From contig CAUJHJ010000020.1 in assembly GCA_963204835.1 (NCBI GenBank), positions 109,293-173,292 on the forward strand: 64,000 nucleotides of DNA, given 5' to 3'. The notes under the pieces were generated by a model. That model was not told where the DNA came from. It searched no databases and saw nothing but the letters and a program-made list of their open reading frames with translations. How positions within the stretch are numbered: the first letter of the stretch is position 1; the number at the start of each line of letters is the position of its first letter. Position numbers and translations under genes: made by a program. This document shows, piece after piece, positions 36,786-46,103 of the stretch. This DNA comes from Pseudomonadota bacterium (lineage in GTDB: Bacteria > Pseudomonadota > Gammaproteobacteria > Steroidobacterales > Steroidobacteraceae).

Positions 36786-36847
36786 GGGCGGCATTCGCGG
36801 GAAAGTTGTCGCAAATACTAGCAAACGCTACGCTGCCGCCGCGCCCC

Positions 36848-37774
36848 ATGACAGCCGCAGCCACGTTCGAAGCCGAGATCATCGCCGCGTTCGGCCGCCA
36901 CCTGCGGGTGCGCGACGCCGCCGGCTGCGAGTTCGAGGCCCGCCCGCACGGCCGGCGGCTCGTGCTTGCCTGCGGCGATCGCGTGCTGTGCCGGCGCGAC
37001 CCGCAACATGCCGAAGTGCACGTCACCGACGTCCTGCCCCGCCGGACCGCGCTGTGGCGCTCGAACCTGCGGGGCGAAGCCGAACTCGTCGTCGCGAACC
37101 TGTCGCATCTCGTCGCGGTGATCGCGCCGCGCCCCGCGCCCGACTACTTTGTGGTCGATCGCTACTTCGCGGCCGCGGCGTCGAGCGGCATCGCTTCCGT
37201 CCTGGTCGCGAACAAGGCCGACCTCGGCCACGACACGGCGTTGCGTGCGGAACTGGCGAGCTATGAGGCGATGGGCGCAACCACCGTCGCCTGCGCCGCG
37301 GCCGCCGGGGAAGGCGTGGATGCCCTGCGCGGCCTGCTGCGATCGGCCACGGCCGTACTCGTCGGGCAATCGGGCGTCGGCAAGTCCTCGCTCGTCAATG
37401 CCCTCGTACCCGATGCGGGCGTCGACACCGCGGAACTCGTGCGGCAAACGGAGGAAGGTCGCCACACGACCACGGCAGCGAAGCTCTACGACCTGCCGGG
37501 CGGCGGACGCATGATCGATTCACCGGGCGTGCGGGATTTTTCCCCGGCGATCGACCACCTCGAGCCCGGCACGCTCGGCTACACCGACGTGGCCTGGCTC
37601 GCGCCGAAGTGCCGCTTCCTCGATTGCCGCCACATGCGCGAACCCGACTGCGCAGTGGCGGCAGCGGCGGAGAGCGGCGAACTGCCGGCACGGCGCTACG
37701 AGAGTTACCGGCGCATGCGGCGCCTTTTCGAGCAGCTCAGCGAGACTCGCGGGCCGGCCCGGCGCAGGCCGTGA
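36848..37774 (+). CDS. rsgA: Small ribosomal subunit biogenesis GTPase RsgA
   Basis: RsgA is a circularly permuted GTPase that checks late 30S subunit maturation. The 308-residue protein has an N-terminal OB fold. The permuted G domain shows NKADL (G4) before the P-loop GQSGVGKSS (173-181), and DSPGVRDF as G3. A C-terminal zinc motif follows (CRFLDCRHMREPDCAV). I use the ATG at 36848, which matches the family length; an upstream start would enter the orn promoter. The 62 bp between orn and rsgA carry promoters for both; TACGCT at 36829-36834 is a possible -10. Confidence 0.95.
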   Translation: MTAAATFEAEIIAAFGRHLRVRDAAGCEFEARPHGRRLVLACGDRVLCRRDPQHAEVHVTDVLPRRTALWRSNLRGEAELVVANLSHLVAVIAPRPAPDYFVVDRYFAAAASSGIASVLVANKADLGHDTALRAELASYEAMGATTVACAAAAGEGVDALRGLLRSATAVLVGQSGVGKSSLVNALVPDAGVDTAELVRQTEEGRHTTTAAKLYDLPGGGRMIDSPGVRDFSPAIDHLEPGTLGYTDVAWLAPKCRFLDCRHMREPDCAVAAAAESGELPARRYESYRRMRRLFEQLSETRGPARRRP

Positions 37775-37779
37775 CGCTG

Positions 37780-38676
37780 CTACGACTGGCTGCCGCAGAC
37801 ACTTCGGACCAGCGATCTCATCCAGCGGTGCGCAGGATCGGCGTCCAGCCGCGGATGCCAGAACAGTGACACCGTAAAACCCGGCAAGGGCATCGGCAGT
37901 GCGAAGCAATGCATGCCCAGGCACAGGCTGGCGGCATGTTTCCCGGGCACCGTCGCGATCATGTCCGATGCGCGCGCCAGCGCGATGGCGGGCGAGAAGC
38001 CACCCACCGTCGCCGCCACGTTCCTCGCAAGACCCAGCCGTTCGAGCGCCGCGTCGATCGAACCCATCTGCAGGCCGGGTCGCGTGATCAGCACGTGCTC
38101 CCCGGCGGCGTACGCCCGCGCGGTCATCCTGCGACTGAGGAGTGGATGACCCTTGCGGACGACGCCGACGAACGAGTCCCGGAACAGGCCCACCGCAATG
38201 ATCTCGGGGCCCATCGGTAGCCCGATGACGCCGGTCTCGAGATCCACCGTGCCGTCCCGCAAGGGCGTACTGTCCTTGTCGGGCTTCGCGAGGAACGACA
38301 GGCGCACGCGAGGCGCGTCAGCGCCCACGCGGGCAATCAGCCGCGGGCCGAAACTCTCGACGAATCCCTCGCTGCAGCGGAGGGTGAATATCCTCGACAG
38401 CGACCCCAGGTCGAGCCGCATGGCGGGGCGAAGCACCGCCTCCGCGTCGTCGACGACGCGCCGCACGCGATCGCGCAATTGCGCGGCGCGCGGGGTCGGC
38501 ACGAGCCCGCGTCCCGCACGCACCAGCAGCGGATCCCCTGTTGCCTTCCTGAGGCGCGCGAGCGCGCGGCTCATGGCGGACGCACTCAACTGCAGCCGCC
38601 GCGCGGCGCCGGCCACGCTGCCTTCCGCGAGCAGCACATCGAGGGTCGCCAGCAGGTTGAGGTCGAGGCGTGCCAT
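37780..38676 (-). CDS. LysR family transcriptional regulator
   Basis: The 298-residue protein has a LysR winged helix at 1-62 (DLNLLATLDVLLAEGSVAGAA, then RRLQLSASAMSRALARLR) and a periplasmic-binding-protein-like effector domain. It is of the NodD/SyrM-like subgroup, judging by MARLDLNLLATLDVLL and SEGFVESFGPRL. It is divergent from the MFS transporter with 135 bp between the starts, so it very likely controls the MFS-hydrolase operon and itself. Its 3' end lies 5 bp from the convergent rsgA stop. The effector is unknown. Confidence 0.93.
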   Translation of the reverse strand: MARLDLNLLATLDVLLAEGSVAGAARRLQLSASAMSRALARLRKATGDPLLVRAGRGLVPTPRAAQLRDRVRRVVDDAEAVLRPAMRLDLGSLSRIFTLRCSEGFVESFGPRLIARVGADAPRVRLSFLAKPDKDSTPLRDGTVDLETGVIGLPMGPEIIAVGLFRDSFVGVVRKGHPLLSRRMTARAYAAGEHVLITRPGLQMGSIDAALERLGLARNVAATVGGFSPAIALARASDMIATVPGKHAASLCLGMHCFALPMPLPGFTVSLFWHPRLDADPAHRWMRSLVRSVCGSQS

Positions 38677-38811
38677 GCCGGATAAATACCACGATTCCCG
38701 CATGACATGGCGTTTGGTGCACGAATAAGTTGCCATTGCTGCGTCTACCGCCACCTGCGGCACGACCCCACACTGGTCGCCACCTGCCACCACCCGCGAT
38801 CGGGGAATGCC

Positions 38812-40239
38812 ATGCCTCCATCCATGCCGGACGCCGGACTCGCCGACGGGCGCCAGGCCCCGGCGCTTCCGTGGACCCTCGCCTGCCTGTCGCTCGTCAT
38901 GTTGCTGTCTTCCCAGGCCACGAGCATCGCGAACGTCGGACTGCCCACCCTCATGCGCGCCTTCGACGCGTCCTTCCAGGCGGTGCAGTGGGTGGTGCTG
39001 TCCTACCTGCTCGCGGTCACGACACTCGTCGTCAGCGTCGGCCGACTGGGCGATCTCTTCGGCCGGCGACGCCTGATGCTCGCCGGCATCGCCGTGTTCA
39101 CCTTTGCCTCGCTGGCCTGCGGCGCGGCGACGGACTTGCGGGTGCTCATCGGCGCACGCGCCGCACAGGGCGCCGGCGCCGCCGTGATGATGACCCTCGC
39201 CATTGCGCTCGCCGGCGACGCCGTCCCGAAGGAAAGGATCGGTCGCACGATGGGTTTGCTCGGCACCATGTCGGCCGTCGGCACGGCCCTCGGCCCGTCC
39301 GTGGGTGGCCTGCTGGTCGCCGCGCTCGGCTGGCGGGCCATCTTCCTCGTCAACTTGCCCCTGGGTCTCCTTGCATTTGCGCTCGCCAGCAGGCACCTGC
39401 CAGACCCCGTGGCGCGAGGCGCCCGTCCATCCTTCGACTTTGGTGGCTCGCTGTTGCTAGCGCTCGCGCTCGCGGCCTACGCGCTCGCGATGACGGTGGG
39501 GCGTGGCGACCCCGGGCCGGTCAACGCCGCACTGCTTTGCGGCGCCTTCCTCGCCGCCGGCCTGTTCGTGCGCGTCGAAGCGCGATCGCGTCATCCATTG
39601 ATGCGACCGGCCTTGCTGCACCACCCGGTCATCGGCGCCGGCCTCGCCATGAGTGGCCTCGGGACGACGGTCGCCATGACGACCCTCGTCGTCGGTCCCT
39701 TTCATCTCGCCGGCGCCTTGCGCCTCGATCCCGCCGAGGTCGGCCTCGTGATGTCAACAGGCCCGCTCGCCGCGGCGCTCGCCGGGGTACCGGCTGGGCG
39801 CGCCATCGATCGCTTCGGGGCCGCGCGTGCGACGCTTGCGGGACTGGTGGCCATGGCAATGGGCTGCCTGGCGCTGTCGATCATTCCAGCGTCTTGCGGC
39901 ATCTGGGGTTACATCGCTCCGCTCGTCGTCCTGACGGCGGGATTCGCCACCTTCCAGGCCGCCAACAACACGGCGGTCGTGAACGGGGTCGAGGCGGGCG
40001 AGCGTGGAGTCGTCTCGGGCATGCTGGGCCTGTCGCGCAATCTCGGGCTGGTCACCGGCGCCTCGGCCATGGGTGCCGTATTCTCGCTCACTGCGAGCAT
40101 GGGTTCGACCGGCTCGAGCCGCGCGGAGGCCATCGCATCCGGCACGCGTTCGACTTTCGCGGTTGCGGTCGTCCTCGTCATTGCGGCCCTCATGCTCGCG
40201 CTGCGAGGCGCCCGTGCGGCGCCCGGGAGGGAGCCATGA
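38812..40239 (+). CDS. MFS drug-efflux-type transporter (DHA2 family)
   Basis: The 475-residue protein has about 14 hydrophobic segments and DHA2 signatures: an N-terminal segment SIANVGLPTLMRAFDASFQAV, the loop GRLGDLFGRRRLML, and motif C-like GPSVGGLLVAALGWRAIF. This suggests a proton-coupled exporter of small hydrophobic compounds (EmrB/QacA-like). The ATG at 38812 is preceded by CGGGGA. It overlaps the hydrolase gene by 4 bp (ATGA) and is divergent from the LysR regulator. This layout often gives substrate-inducible export. Confidence 0.92.
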   Translation: MPPSMPDAGLADGRQAPALPWTLACLSLVMLLSSQATSIANVGLPTLMRAFDASFQAVQWVVLSYLLAVTTLVVSVGRLGDLFGRRRLMLAGIAVFTFASLACGAATDLRVLIGARAAQGAGAAVMMTLAIALAGDAVPKERIGRTMGLLGTMSAVGTALGPSVGGLLVAALGWRAIFLVNLPLGLLAFALASRHLPDPVARGARPSFDFGGSLLLALALAAYALAMTVGRGDPGPVNAALLCGAFLAAGLFVRVEARSRHPLMRPALLHHPVIGAGLAMSGLGTTVAMTTLVVGPFHLAGALRLDPAEVGLVMSTGPLAAALAGVPAGRAIDRFGAARATLAGLVAMAMGCLALSIIPASCGIWGYIAPLVVLTAGFATFQAANNTAVVNGVEAGERGVVSGMLGLSRNLGLVTGASAMGAVFSLTASMGSTGSSRAEAIASGTRSTFAVAVVLVIAALMLALRGARAAPGREP

Positions 40240-41306
40240 AATGGACCTTCAGGATATTCATGCTCGTGGGCCTCGGCGTCATCGCGATCGCCGGCTACTC
40301 GATCGCGACGGCACGCGGCTCCGCCCGGCCCGTGGGCTTCCAGCTCGAGCGCATCGTCGACGGCGAGGCCCGGCCGATGGCCATCGGAATCTGGTATCCC
40401 ACTTCCGCCCGGCCACGCCCGACCACGCTGCTGGGAAGCACCTTGCTCGATGTCGCGCCCGGCGGGCCGGTGCTGGGGCAGCGGCTGCCGCTCGTCGTGA
40501 TTTCGCACGGCAACGGGGGGAGCCTCGCAAGCCACTACGACCTGGCCATGGATCTCGCGGCTGCGGGTTACGTCGTCGCGGCACCGACGCATGCGGGTGA
40601 CAGCCACTCCGACCAGGGTGCCGCCAGCTCGGCAAGCCTGTACAGCGGGCGTGCGCGGCAAGTGCGCGCGACGCTCGACCATGTACTCGGGCGCTGGGGT
40701 GACCGCGCGCATGTCGACCCCGCTCGCGTGGCGGCCTTCGGATTCTCTGCGGGCGCCTTCACGGTACTGACGCTCATCGGCGCCCGGCCGGACATGACGC
40801 GGGTTGCCAGCCACTGCGCCACGAACCCCGAATTCATTTGCGCCGTGTTGCGGCGCGCCGGATCCCGGCTCCTCGACCGCAGCGCCACGGTCGGAGGATT
40901 CGCGGCCGACCCGCGGATCAAGGCAGCGGCCATCGCGGCACCCGGGCTCGGATTCACATTCCCGGGCGATGCCCTGGCGGGAGTGGACGTTCCCGTGCAG
41001 TTGTGGGTCGGTGGGCGCGACGACACCGTCCCATTCGCCACCAACGGCAGGATCATCCGCGATGGCCTTGGCGGCCGGGTCGAATTCCACGAGGTCCGCG
41101 GCGCAAGCCACGTTTCCTTCCTGGCGCCCTGTGGGTTGCTGCGGCCGCCGGCGCCATGCGCCGACCCGCCAGGTTTCGATCGGGAGGCTTTCCACGCCAG
41201 GATCAACGCGGAGCTGATCCGCTTCTTCAATGATCGCGGGTTGCGGCCCACTATCCCCGGGGCAGGCGCCGCAGCTTCCACAACGGCAGCCGCGCCCGTT
41301 CGATGA
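40236..41306 (+). CDS. Membrane-anchored alpha/beta hydrolase (dienelactone hydrolase-like)
   Basis: The 356-residue protein has an N-terminal hydrophobic anchor or uncleaved signal (IFMLVGLGVIAIAGYSIA). The alpha/beta-hydrolase fold shows the oxyanion segment ISHGNGG, the nucleophile elbow GFSAG with Ser171, the acid GGRDDTVPF and the histidine GASHVSF. It is like the 'predicted dienelactone hydrolase'/PAF-acetylhydrolase group. It probably acts in the periplasm on an ester or amide related to the cargo of the MFS exporter it is coupled to; this is an inference. Its 3' end overlaps the convergent GNAT gene by 56 bp. Confidence 0.85.
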   Translation: MKWTFRIFMLVGLGVIAIAGYSIATARGSARPVGFQLERIVDGEARPMAIGIWYPTSARPRPTTLLGSTLLDVAPGGPVLGQRLPLVVISHGNGGSLASHYDLAMDLAAAGYVVAAPTHAGDSHSDQGAASSASLYSGRARQVRATLDHVLGRWGDRAHVDPARVAAFGFSAGAFTVLTLIGARPDMTRVASHCATNPEFICAVLRRAGSRLLDRSATVGGFAADPRIKAAAIAAPGLGFTFPGDALAGVDVPVQLWVGGRDDTVPFATNGRIIRDGLGGRVEFHEVRGASHVSFLAPCGLLRPPAPCADPPGFDREAFHARINAELIRFFNDRGLRPTIPGAGAAASTTAAAPVR

Positions 41307-41946
41307 ATCCGAGCCGCGCGTAGAGATCGATCGCGCGCCGGTTGTAGTCACTCACGTGCAGGAACGGCGTTGCGCCGCGCGCCGCGATCCCGTGGGCGAG
41401 CGCCGCCATGAGCCGTGCCGCGTAGCCGCGCCCGCTGTGGTCGGGATGCGTGCAAACCGCACTGATCTCGGCGTAGTCGTCGATCGCGAGGCGTTCGCCC
41501 GCCATCGCCGCCAGCACCCCGCCCCGCCGGATACCGAGATAGCGGCCCAGCTCGCGCGTGCGCTCGCGAAAAAATTCGGGATACACGAGCGCCGTGAGCG
41601 CGAGCATGTCCGGCAGGTCCTCGCTGCCGAGGGCCTCGCATCCGGCAGCCGGCGCATCATCCGCGGGTGGCAGGCGCGCGCACGTCATCTGCAGGACTGA
41701 ACCCGTGCCGATGACCTGCCATCCGGGCGGCCACGCGGGCGCCACGGCGACGACATACACCGACTCGCCCGGGTCGACGAACGCATCGAGCTCGCGTGCC
41801 ACCTCGACGCCCGCGCCCTCGACCGCCACGAAGGGCGCGATTTCACGCGGATAGCGCCGCACCCCGCCCTCGCCGAGGGCGAAGTCGCGTTGGCGCCCGG
41901 TCAGCGCCGCCCACATCGGGTTGTCGAGGGGCGCGGCGAGACTCAC
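41251..41946 (-). CDS. GNAT family N-acetyltransferase (FR47-like)
   Basis: The 231-residue protein has a divergent N-terminal half and a C-terminal FR47/GNAT acetyl-CoA site: ISAVCTHPDHSGRGYAARLM (motif A with Q/RxxGxG/A) and VSDYNRRAIDLYARLGFIER. The substrate is unknown. I chose the GTG at 41946 (VSLAAPLDNPMW), 13 nt after the recR stop, rather than upstream starts inside recR. It is probably the last gene of the dnaX-ybaB-recR unit. Confidence 0.82.
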   Translation of the reverse strand: MSLAAPLDNPMWAALTGRQRDFALGEGGVRRYPREIAPFVAVEGAGVEVARELDAFVDPGESVYVVAVAPAWPPGWQVIGTGSVLQMTCARLPPADDAPAAGCEALGSEDLPDMLALTALVYPEFFRERTRELGRYLGIRRGGVLAAMAGERLAIDDYAEISAVCTHPDHSGRGYAARLMAALAHGIAARGATPFLHVSDYNRRAIDLYARLGFIERARLPLWKLRRLPRG

Positions 41947-41959
41947 GGCGTGGCCTCGG

Positions 41960-42559
41960 TCAGCCGATCGACTGACGCCCGGCCAGCGCGTGCGCGAGCG
42001 TGCCGCCGTCGACATACTCGAGTTCGCCGCCAATTGGCACGCCGTGCGCGATACGCGTGGCGGCGATGCCGCGACGACGCGCGACCTCCGACAGGAAGTG
42101 CGCAGTCGCTTCGCCTTCGACGGTCGGATTGGTGGCGAGGATGACCTCCCGCAGCCCCTCCTCGCCGAGCAGCGCCTCGAACTCGCCGACGCCGATCTGC
42201 TCGGGACCGATGCCGTCGAGCGGCGACAGGTGGCCCATCAGCACGAAGTAGCGGCCGCGGAAACTCCCGGACGATTCGATCGCCACGACATCCGCCGGCG
42301 ATTCGACGACGCACAGCAGCGCGACGTCGCGCCGCGGGTTCTCGCAGATGCTGCACAGCTGCGCTTCGGTCAGCATGCGGCAGCGACTGCAGCGGCGCAC
42401 CGCGGCGAGTGCGGTGGCGAGCGAGGTCGCCAGCGCGCCTGCGCCCGGCCGGCCTTCCTGCAGCAAGTGGAAGGCCATGCGTTGCGCGCTCTTCGGCCCG
42501 ACTCCCGGCAGGATGCGCAGCGCGTCGATCAGCGCGGCGAGCGCGGGGGAATGCTTCAT
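41960..42559 (-). CDS. recR: Recombination protein RecR
   Basis: RecR works with RecO (and RecF) to load RecA at gaps. The 199-residue protein has a helix-hairpin-helix near the N-terminus ([18 protein letters not shown]), a C4 zinc finger (Cys57, Cys60, Cys69, Cys72), a Toprim domain ([15 protein letters not shown]) and the conserved end [29 protein letters not shown], given here in parts. It follows ybaB by 13 bp in the standard dnaX-ybaB-recR order. Confidence 0.97.
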   Translation of the reverse strand: MKHSPALAALIDALRILPGVGPKSAQRMAFHLLQEGRPGAGALATSLATALAAVRRCSRCRMLTEAQLCSICENPRRDVALLCVVESPADVVAIESSGSFRGRYFVLMGHLSPLDGIGPEQIGVGEFEALLGEEGLREVILATNPTVEGEATAHFLSEVARRRGIAATRIAHGVPIGGELEYVDGGTLAHALAGRQSIG

Positions 42560-42572
42560 GCGCCGGGCGCGG

Positions 42573-42896
42573 TCAGAACGGCAGTTTCATGCCGGGGGGC
42601 AGGCGCATGCCCGCCATCAGGCCCGACATCATTTCGGACGAGCGCTGCTCGACCTTCTTCACCGCATCGTTGATCGCCGCGGCGATCAGGTCCTCGAGCA
42701 TCTCGCGGTCCTCGCCGATGACCGCCGGCTCGATCTGCACGCGCTTCACGTCGTGCTTGCCGCTCATCGTGACCTTCACCATGCCGCCGCCGGACTCGCC
42801 GGTGACTTCGAGGTTCGCGATCTCGGCCTGCGCCTTCTGCATGTTCGCCTGCAGCGCCTGGGCCTGCTTCATCATGTTGCCGAAATTCTGGGCCAT
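42573..42896 (-). CDS. ybaB: YbaB/EbfC family nucleoid-associated protein
   Basis: This 107-residue DNA-binding protein forms tweezer-like dimers. The family pattern is clear: a start of [19 protein letters not shown], the core [22 protein letters not shown] in segments, and [20 protein letters not shown]. The ATG at 42896 gives the standard length. It lies between dnaX (11 bp) and recR (13 bp). Confidence 0.96.
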   Translation of the reverse strand: MAQNFGNMMKQAQALQANMQKAQAEIANLEVTGESGGGMVKVTMSGKHDVKRVQIEPAVIGEDREMLEDLIAAAINDAVKKVEQRSSEMMSGLMAGMRLPPGMKLPF

Positions 42897-42907
42897 GCCG
42901 GGTCCTC

Positions 42908-44509
42908 TCACTTGCCTGTAGGCCGCACTGTCTCGGGATGCAGTGTGGCGCTGAATCGTTCCTGCAGCGAGCGCGCCATCGGGTCGCCCTCGAGCGCGGC
43001 GCGTGCCGCATCCATCTCGCTCGCGCTCTGGCGCGCACGGTCCGCCGCGAGCGTCCCGGTGGGCGCCTCGACGACCTCGATCTCGATGCGCACCGCCTCG
43101 CCGAGCGTCCGCGAAAGCGCCTGCGCGAGCCGCTCCTCCTGCGCCTTCGTGCGCATCGACTCATGGCGCGCGTCGAGGCCGAAGCGCACGACGGCGCCCT
43201 GGCGGCCGAGGAACGCGCAGTTGGCGGCGAGCTGGCGCGCAAGGCCCGACAGCTCGAGACGGGCCGCCAGCTGCGGCCAGTTCGCTGCATCGAGTGTCGC
43301 GCTCGCCGGCGCGCGGGACGCGGCGGCCGGGCGTGCCCTCGCCTGCCTTGCCTGCGTGGCCGGCGCGGCCTGGCCGGCCGGGGCACGGGGTGCCTCGGCC
43401 GCGGCGCCGGGGCTCGCGCCGGCTCCGGCGTAGCGGAAAGCGAGCATTCGCAGCATCACCATCTCGAAACCGGTGCGCGGATCCGGTGCAAGTGGCAGGT
43501 CGCGGCGGCCGAGGATGGCGGTCTGGTAGTAGAGCTGCACGTCGTCGGCCGGGATCGCCGCGGCGAGGCGCCCGACCAGCGCGGCATCTGCCGCCTCGGA
43601 CAGGTCGTAGCCGGGCACCGCCTGTTTCAGCGCAACGCGCACGAGCACGCCCGCGAGCTCATCGAGCACGGCGCCGTAGTCGGGCGCCCATTCCTCGAGC
43701 GCGCGGGCGGCGGCAACCAGTTGCACCGCGTCGGCCGCAGCGAGCGCATCGGCGATCGCGGCGACCCGGTCGCGATCGATCGTGCCGAGCATCCCGCGCG
43801 CGGCGGGCTCGGTTACGGCCCCGCCGCCGAAGGCAATGAGCTGGTCGAGCAGGGACAGGCCGTCGCGCATGCTGCCGTCGGCCGCGTGGGCGACGAGCTG
43901 CAGGGCGGCGGGCTCGAACGGTACCTGCTCCGCAGTGAGGATTTCCGCCATGCGACCGGCGATCAGCCCGACCGGCAGGCGCTTCAGGTTGAACTGCAGG
44001 CAGCGCGACAGCACCGTGACCGGCAGTTTCTGCGGATCGGTGGTCGCAAGCAGGAACTTGATGTGCGGTGGCGGCTCCTCGAGCGTCTTCAGCAGCGCGT
44101 TGAAGGAATGCGCCGAGAGCATGTGCACCTCGTCGATGAGGTACACCTTGTAGCGGCCGGCAGCGGGCGCGTACTGGACATTCTCGAGCAGTTCGCGGGT
44201 GTCGTCGACCTTGGTGCGCGAAGCGGCATCGACTTCAATCAGGTCGACGAAGCGCCCCTCGTCGATCGAGCGGCAGGCGCTGCAGCTTCCGCAGGGCTCG
44301 GCGGTCGGTCCCGTCTCGCAGTTGAGGCACTTCGCGAGGATGCGTGCCACGGTCGTCTTGCCGACGCCCCGGGTGCCGGTGAACAGGAAAGCGTGGTGGA
44401 CACGGCCTTGCGCCAGCGCGTTGGCGAGTGCCTTGAGGACGTGCTCCTGCCCCACCATCTCGGTGAAGCGTTTCGGCCGCCATTTGCGTGCGAGTGCCGT
44501 GTAGCTCAT
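42908..44509 (-). CDS. dnaX: DNA polymerase III subunit gamma/tau
   Basis: DnaX is the clamp-loader ATPase. The 533-residue protein starts [25 protein letters not shown] and has a P-loop GTRGVGKTT at about 45-53. It also has a zinc site ([19 protein letters not shown]), a DEVHMLS box and the SRC sensor region. The C-terminal extension (from about 365) is Ala/Pro-rich and shorter than E. coli tau (643 aa). I see no A-rich slippery heptamer, so programmed frameshifting to make gamma is unlikely by the E. coli mechanism. The ffs gene lies 16 bp upstream. Confidence 0.96.
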   Translation of the reverse strand: MSYTALARKWRPKRFTEMVGQEHVLKALANALAQGRVHHAFLFTGTRGVGKTTVARILAKCLNCETGPTAEPCGSCSACRSIDEGRFVDLIEVDAASRTKVDDTRELLENVQYAPAAGRYKVYLIDEVHMLSAHSFNALLKTLEEPPPHIKFLLATTDPQKLPVTVLSRCLQFNLKRLPVGLIAGRMAEILTAEQVPFEPAALQLVAHAADGSMRDGLSLLDQLIAFGGGAVTEPAARGMLGTIDRDRVAAIADALAAADAVQLVAAARALEEWAPDYGAVLDELAGVLVRVALKQAVPGYDLSEAADAALVGRLAAAIPADDVQLYYQTAILGRRDLPLAPDPRTGFEMVMLRMLAFRYAGAGASPGAAAEAPRAPAGQAAPATQARQARARPAAASRAPASATLDAANWPQLAARLELSGLARQLAANCAFLGRQGAVVRFGLDARHESMRTKAQEERLAQALSRTLGEAVRIEIEVVEAPTGTLAADRARQSASEMDAARAALEGDPMARSLQERFSATLHPETVRPTGK

Positions 44510-44525
44510 GGGCTCAGGACTGGAG

Positions 44526-44615
<90 letters not shown>

Positions 44616-44625
44616 GGAGGAACCG

Positions 44626-44654
44626 ATGCGAGCCGCCATGGAACCTCGAATCAA
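44626..44654 (-). promoter_or_regulatory. Putative ffs promoter
   Basis: On the minus strand TTGATT (44654-44649) and TCGCAT (44631-44626) are separated by 17 bp. Transcription would start within a few bases of the predicted 5' end of the SRP RNA. The hexamers are only moderate matches. Confidence 0.4.
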
Positions 44655-44670
44655 TCGTGGCGGAAACTGT

Positions 44671-44761
44671 TGGCGGAGAGGGAGGGATTCGAACCCTCGA
44701 ACACCTTTTGGATGTTGCTTCGCTTCCAACGAAGTGCCTTCAACCGCTCGGCCACCTCTCC
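44671..44761 (-). tRNA. tRNA-Ser(GGA)
   Basis: This is a 91-nt type II tRNA with CCA encoded. The acceptor stem is GGAGAGG with CCTCTCC. The anticodon stem CTTCG/CGAAG encloses the loop TTGGAAG, so the anticodon is GGA (codon UCC). A long variable arm follows (CATCC AAAA GGTGT region), and the T-arm is GGGTTCGAATCCC. A -10-like TGTAAT on the same strand lies about 12 nt upstream (44773-44778). Confidence 0.97.
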
Positions 44762-44804
44762 GGAATCAATGGATTACATCGAATCGCGGATGATATCAGG
44801 CTTG

Positions 44805-45080
44805 TCAGGCCTGAGGTTGGGGAGCCGGCTTCGCCGGCGGCACATACTTCGGCGGCACATCGAGGCAGGGCTCGTCCGGGCTGCGGGGGCGCTCCGGGGT
44901 ATCGAGCTCGGGCACGCGCATGGCGCCGCGCGTGTTCGGCGCATCCATGCCGGATGGCACCTTGAGCGGCGGGATGCTGTCCGAGTTCGTGTACTCGGGC
45001 GGCGCACCACAGCCACTTTCCGGGGTCTTGCAGCCGGCAAGGGCCGCGGCGGCCAGCAGTCCGATCAGCCAGTGTCTCAT
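44805..45080 (-). CDS. Short BamC-like outer-membrane lipoprotein
   Basis: The 91-residue protein has a lipoprotein signal with lipobox LAGC and Cys17. The body is proline-rich and probably unstructured (PPEYTNSDSIPPLKVPSGMD, then NTRGAMRVPELD). This resembles the N-terminal lasso of BamC proteins, which binds BamD, and the gene directly follows dapA, as bamC does in E. coli. The two C-terminal helix-grip domains of BamC are absent; full BamC has about 340 residues. It may be a minimal BamD-binding lipoprotein. The start has a good Shine-Dalgarno (AAGGAAG). Confidence 0.65.
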   Translation of the reverse strand: MRHWLIGLLAAAALAGCKTPESGCGAPPEYTNSDSIPPLKVPSGMDAPNTRGAMRVPELDTPERPRSPDEPCLDVPPKYVPPAKPAPQPQA

Positions 45081-45090
45081 GCAGCTTCCT

Positions 45091-45972
45091 TCAGTCGAGG
45101 GCGACGCCCGCCGCCATCATCGCATGGCGCAACGCCGCCTCGTGGCGAGGTTCGAGCGGGGTCAGCGGCAGGCGCAGGCCTGGCGGCACGAGCCCCATCT
45201 TCATCGCGATCCATTTGGCGGGGATCGGGTTCGGTTCAATGAACAGCGCCCGATGCAGACCCGCGAGGCGGGCATCGAGTTCCGCGGCCTGTGCCGCCTT
45301 GCCCGCAAGCGCCGCATCCATGACGTCGGCGACCTGGCGCGGGACCACATTGGCGGAGACGGAAACCACGCCGCGCGCACCGAGCGCCACGGCTTCCCGC
45401 GCCGTCGCATCGTCGCCGCTCAGCACGGTGAAGCCCGCCGGCGCCACCTCCACCAGCTCGCGCACCCGCGCCATCGAGTCGACGGCTTCCTTGATGCCGA
45501 CGATGCGCGGCAACGCGGCGAGCCGCGCCACTGTGGCGGGCAGCAGGTCGACCGCAGTGCGGGAAGGCACGTTGTACAGGATGACCGGCACGCGGCTGGC
45601 GGTCGCGACGGCCTCGAAATGGCGGTACAGGCCCTCCTGCGTGGGCCGCACGTACGCCGGCGTCACCACCAGCAGGGCGTCGACGCCGAGCTGCGACAGG
45701 CGCGCGACGCGCGCGACCGTCGCGCCCGTGCTGCTCGTCCCGGCACCGGCAATGACGACGAGGCGGCCGCCCGCCCGCTGCACCGCCAGGCGCGTGAGCT
45801 CATCGAGCTCGGCATCGGCCAGGGCGGTGGACTCACCCGTCGTGCCACCGACGACCAGCCCGCTCGTGCCATTTTCCGCGTGGAAATCGACGAGGCGCGC
45901 CCACGCCGCAAGATCGATCGCGCCGTCGCGCCCCATCGGCGTGATGGCGGCGACCAGACTGCCTGAAAACAT
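45091..45972 (-). CDS. dapA: 4-hydroxy-tetrahydrodipicolinate synthase
   Basis: DapA condenses pyruvate with aspartate semialdehyde on the way to lysine and diaminopimelate. The 293-residue barrel has all key residues: GGTTGES with Thr44/Thr45, Tyr133 and Arg138 in LYNVPSRTA, and the Schiff-base lysine Lys161 in GIKEAVDS. The short bamC-like gene follows after 10 bp. It is divergent from gcvR with 131 bp between the starts. Confidence 0.96.
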   Translation of the reverse strand: MFSGSLVAAITPMGRDGAIDLAAWARLVDFHAENGTSGLVVGGTTGESTALADAELDELTRLAVQRAGGRLVVIAGAGTSSTGATVARVARLSQLGVDALLVVTPAYVRPTQEGLYRHFEAVATASRVPVILYNVPSRTAVDLLPATVARLAALPRIVGIKEAVDSMARVRELVEVAPAGFTVLSGDDATAREAVALGARGVVSVSANVVPRQVADVMDAALAGKAAQAAELDARLAGLHRALFIEPNPIPAKWIAMKMGLVPPGLRLPLTPLEPRHEAALRHAMMAAGVALD

Positions 45973-46068
45973 CGAAAGTCCAGAGGGGAAAAGTGACAGG
46001 GAGTCGAAGGATGGTAAGGGGCGCCATCCCGCGAGGCAAGCAACCTGCGGCCGGCCGCACGGGACCGT

Positions 46069-46097
46069 TTCGCATTGCGCCCGCCGCCCGGTACACT
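46069..46097 (+). promoter_or_regulatory. gcvR promoter with leaderless spacing
   Basis: TTCGCA (46069-46074) and TACACT (46092-46097) are separated by 17 bp. The -10 ends 6 nt before the GTG at 46104, so the transcript would begin at the start codon. No Shine-Dalgarno is present. Confidence 0.55.
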
Positions 46098-46103
46098 GTC
46101 CCC

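Noticed and set aside
36795..36847. Extended N-termini for orn and rsgA
   Set aside because: Longer starts exist for both, but they would use up the shared divergent promoter region and exceed the family lengths.
42908..44509. Programmed frameshift site in dnaX for a gamma form
   Set aside because: I looked for an A-rich slippery heptamer on the coding strand and saw none.
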